NCBI GenBank assembly: GCA_035654775.1
Contig: DASRWB010000022.1
Span: 46,044 to 110,043 of the forward strand
Length of the DNA: 64,000 bases
Direction: 5' to 3'
From: HKST-UBA85 sp035654775
Lineage (GTDB): Bacteria > Bacteroidota > Bacteroidia > Flavobacteriales > Flavobacteriaceae
Shown: positions 62,262-64,000 of the stretch, piece by piece
How the letters are laid out: the number at the start of each line of letters is the position of its first letter
How positions within the stretch are numbered: the first letter of the stretch is position 1
Notes under the pieces: generated by a model
What the model was told of the DNA's origin: nothing
The model's input: only the letters and a program-made list of their open reading frames with translations
Databases searched by the model: none
Translations under genes and position numbers: made by a program

Positions 62262-63791
62262 TTACCCCTTGGAAATTTTTAATTTCATGCCGGGTTTCAA
62301 CACATTACCACTAATACCGTTCCAATCTTTAATATTTTGTACAGAAACTCCGGGAAATTTTTTTGAAATACTCCATAGCGAGTCTCCTTCTTTTACAACA
62401 TATGTGGTTTTAGTTGATGGTGAGTGTGAGTTCGTATTGTTTACATTTGCTATAGCTTGTGGTGTTCTGGGGTATATGGACAAGCGTTGCCCTATACGCA
62501 AATCGTTGCTTCTCAATCCGTTCCATTGTTTTATTTGGCTCACTCTTACCCCGTATTGACGCGCAATTTTACCCAAATAATCACCGCTTTTTACCCGATA
62601 GGTAATTTTAGTGTCTGAATCGAAAAACTGTGGTAATGGTTTTTCTCTTTTGTCAAACTCAGCCTTGGCAAACGCATAAATAGCGTCCTCATTTGCTGCA
62701 AATACTCCGGCTGCTTTACGCGGAAGTCGAAGTACGTATTTTTCTTCTTCAATAAAAGGAATAATATCAAGTTTATATGACGGGTTTAAAAACTGAAGCG
62801 TTTCCATGTCAACTCCTGTTTTTTCAGAAACTTGATCGAGCGTAATCATTTGCTTGACCAAAAGGGTATCTGTTTCTATATGATTAAACACGGGCTTTTC
62901 AGGAAAAAATCCATGCTCTTCGGCATATTCAAAGATATACATTGTGGCTAAAAACGCCGGCACATAGCCTGCCGTTTCCCTAGGCAAATACGCTCGTATG
63001 TTCCAGTAATTATTATACCCGCCTGAACGTCTGATGGCTTTGGTAACATTTCCCGGACCGGAATTATAGGCGGCCAATGCCAAATCCCAATCGCCAAATA
63101 TTTCATACAGCTTGGAAAGGTATTTTGCGGCGGCTTCAGTAGATTTTATTGGGTCGCAACGTTCGTCGACATAACTACTTACGTTTAGCCCAAACATTTT
63201 ACCGGTACTGAACATAAATTGCCACAAACCCGTTGCGCCAACCCTAGAGCGTGCTCTGGGTTTTAGCGCCGACTCTACAATGGCCAGATACTTAAGCTCT
63301 AACGGAATATTGTATTTGTCAAACTCATATTCAAACATAGGAAAGTAGAAATGGCTCAGTCCCATAAGTCGTTCAAACGAAGTTCGTCTGTTTTTCAAGA
63401 AGGTTTTTATCACATTTTCCAGTGCCGGATTGTAGGCTATGTTGAATGGGGTTTTTGCATTTAAAAGTGCCAGGCGCTTTTTTAGTGTATCTGTTGGCAG
63501 TTCAGGGAAATCAACTTCTTTATAGTCAAGCTTGTTTATAGTTTGGTAAATTGTGTCGAAAAGGTGGTTGCCGTAAAGTTCTTCCAGCCATTTTTGGTCT
63601 AGGCCGGAAGCAAAATCATCATCCGTCAAGTGGTTTATTTCCAAAGAATCTTGCTTTTGTGATGTGTATTTTATATTCCCGTCAATAGTTGTACTCTTGT
63701 TGTATTGCACTCGGTTTTTTAAACTGTCTTGCCCATAGCCTAATGCGGCTAAAAGAAATAGCGTAAAAAAAATGGTCCCTCTGAAATTCAT
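62262..63791 (-). CDS. MltD-like lytic transglycosylase with two LysM domains
   Basis: This 509-residue exported protein has a signal peptide to about residue 20. The SLT catalytic domain (about 150-300) has the catalytic Glu173 in LAIVESALKP, GATGLWQFMFSTGKMFGL, and DLALAAYNSGPGNVTKAI. Two C-terminal LysM domains follow (about 400-445 and 463-508; VKSGDYLGKIARQYG and VKEGDSLWSISKKFP). It cleaves the glycan strands of peptidoglycan by a non-hydrolytic reaction. Confidence 0.93.
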   Translation of the reverse strand: MNFRGTIFFTLFLLAALGYGQDSLKNRVQYNKSTTIDGNIKYTSQKQDSLEINHLTDDDFASGLDQKWLEELYGNHLFDTIYQTINKLDYKEVDFPELPTDTLKKRLALLNAKTPFNIAYNPALENVIKTFLKNRRTSFERLMGLSHFYFPMFEYEFDKYNIPLELKYLAIVESALKPRARSRVGATGLWQFMFSTGKMFGLNVSSYVDERCDPIKSTEAAAKYLSKLYEIFGDWDLALAAYNSGPGNVTKAIRRSGGYNNYWNIRAYLPRETAGYVPAFLATMYIFEYAEEHGFFPEKPVFNHIETDTLLVKQMITLDQVSEKTGVDMETLQFLNPSYKLDIIPFIEEEKYVLRLPRKAAGVFAANEDAIYAFAKAEFDKREKPLPQFFDSDTKITYRVKSGDYLGKIARQYGVRVSQIKQWNGLRSNDLRIGQRLSIYPRTPQAIANVNNTNSHSPSTKTTYVVKEGDSLWSISKKFPGVSVQNIKDWNGISGNVLKPGMKLKISKG

Positions 63792-63873
63792 TTAAAAAAT
63801 AGTTTTATCTATCAACAGTAGATATTATAAGACATGCAATAATATTCAAAAACTGGGTTTAGAACAACATTTT

Positions 63874-63891
63874 AACACAAATATTTGCGTT
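63874..63891. repeat. 18-base near-perfect palindrome upstream of the MltD-like gene
   Basis: AACACAAATATTTGCGTT is symmetric except for one pair, with the perfect core CAAATATTTG. It lies about 83 bases upstream of the MltD-like gene and could be an operator. The rest of the final 209 bases shows no gene. Confidence 0.35.
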
Positions 63892-64000
63892 TCATCGATT
63901 GAAGTCCTATGCTTAAAACGTTTTGATTTTTTTAAAATTGTTACCCCATGAGGTTTCAGCTTCATATTTTACTAAAAATAGTATGTGCATTTTAATAATA

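Noticed and set aside
1..64000. CRISPR arrays, insertion sequences, prophage, rRNA or tRNA genes
   Set aside because: Intergenic gaps are short and were read through; no spaced direct repeats, transposase, phage gene, cloverleaf or rRNA segment was seen.

Overview
This 64 kb window looks like a chromosomal segment of a marine-type Flavobacteriaceae (Bacteroidota). The evidence is the low-GC DNA, promoters of the Bacteroidota kind (TAnnTTTG, often with an upstream TTG), frequent TTG start codons, and lineage markers: SprE/PorW of the type IX secretion and gliding system, a GLPGLI protein, DUF4292, DUF4837, DUF5687 and DUF6341 proteins, and an atpB-E-F-H-A-G cluster without atpD and atpC. I saw no rRNA, tRNA, CRISPR array, insertion sequence or prophage. 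Nearly all genes are on the minus strand.

Region 1 (1-29.5 kb) is mostly core genome. It holds a two-component pair cut by the left edge, then a cell-envelope string: flippase, dut, nucleotidyltransferase, TPR protein, DUF4292 lipoprotein and a degenerate EnvC-like LytM protein. Next come six F1Fo ATP synthase genes with AtpI/AtpZ-like genes, bactofilin and sprE. After these are an ABC exporter with a DUF5687 permease, a PaaE-like reductase, a secreted-protein/GLPGLI/outer-membrane-barrel module, a family 9 glycosyltransferase with a DUF4254 protein, upp, and purD.

Region 2 (29.5-56.8 kb) is a large surface-polysaccharide locus. A short plus-strand operon (PaaK-like ligase, wecB, GT4) converges on a long minus-strand series. 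That series encodes dTDP-rhamnose synthesis (rfbBACD) and a Wzz-like chain-length protein; sulfate activation (cysQ, a duplicated DUF2061 protein, cysC, cysD, cysN); a GT2/GT-C pair; two related lipoproteins; a flippase; two sulfotransferases; two O-antigen polymerase/ligase-like proteins; two GT4-type glycosyltransferases; UDP-glucose dehydrogenase; UDP-xylose synthase; and the initiating sugar transferase. PAPS synthesis and recycling, sulfotransferases and Wzx/Wzy genes together, with no sulfite-forming genes in the window, point to a sulfated polysaccharide that may contain rhamnose, uronic acid or xylose. The most unusual part is a strikingly AT-rich GT2/GT-C/lipoprotein block between cysD and cysN. 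Its GT-C enzyme ends in a domain resembling calcium-dependent xylan-binding modules (CBM36/CBM60 type).

Region 3 (56.8-64 kb) returns to envelope and housekeeping genes: a DUF6909-like protein, a GH3-family protein, a catalytically intact M23 peptidase, tatA, a DUF4837 lipoprotein and an MltD-like lytic transglycosylase with two LysM domains.

All family names rest on reading the translated sequences by eye; no database search was run.
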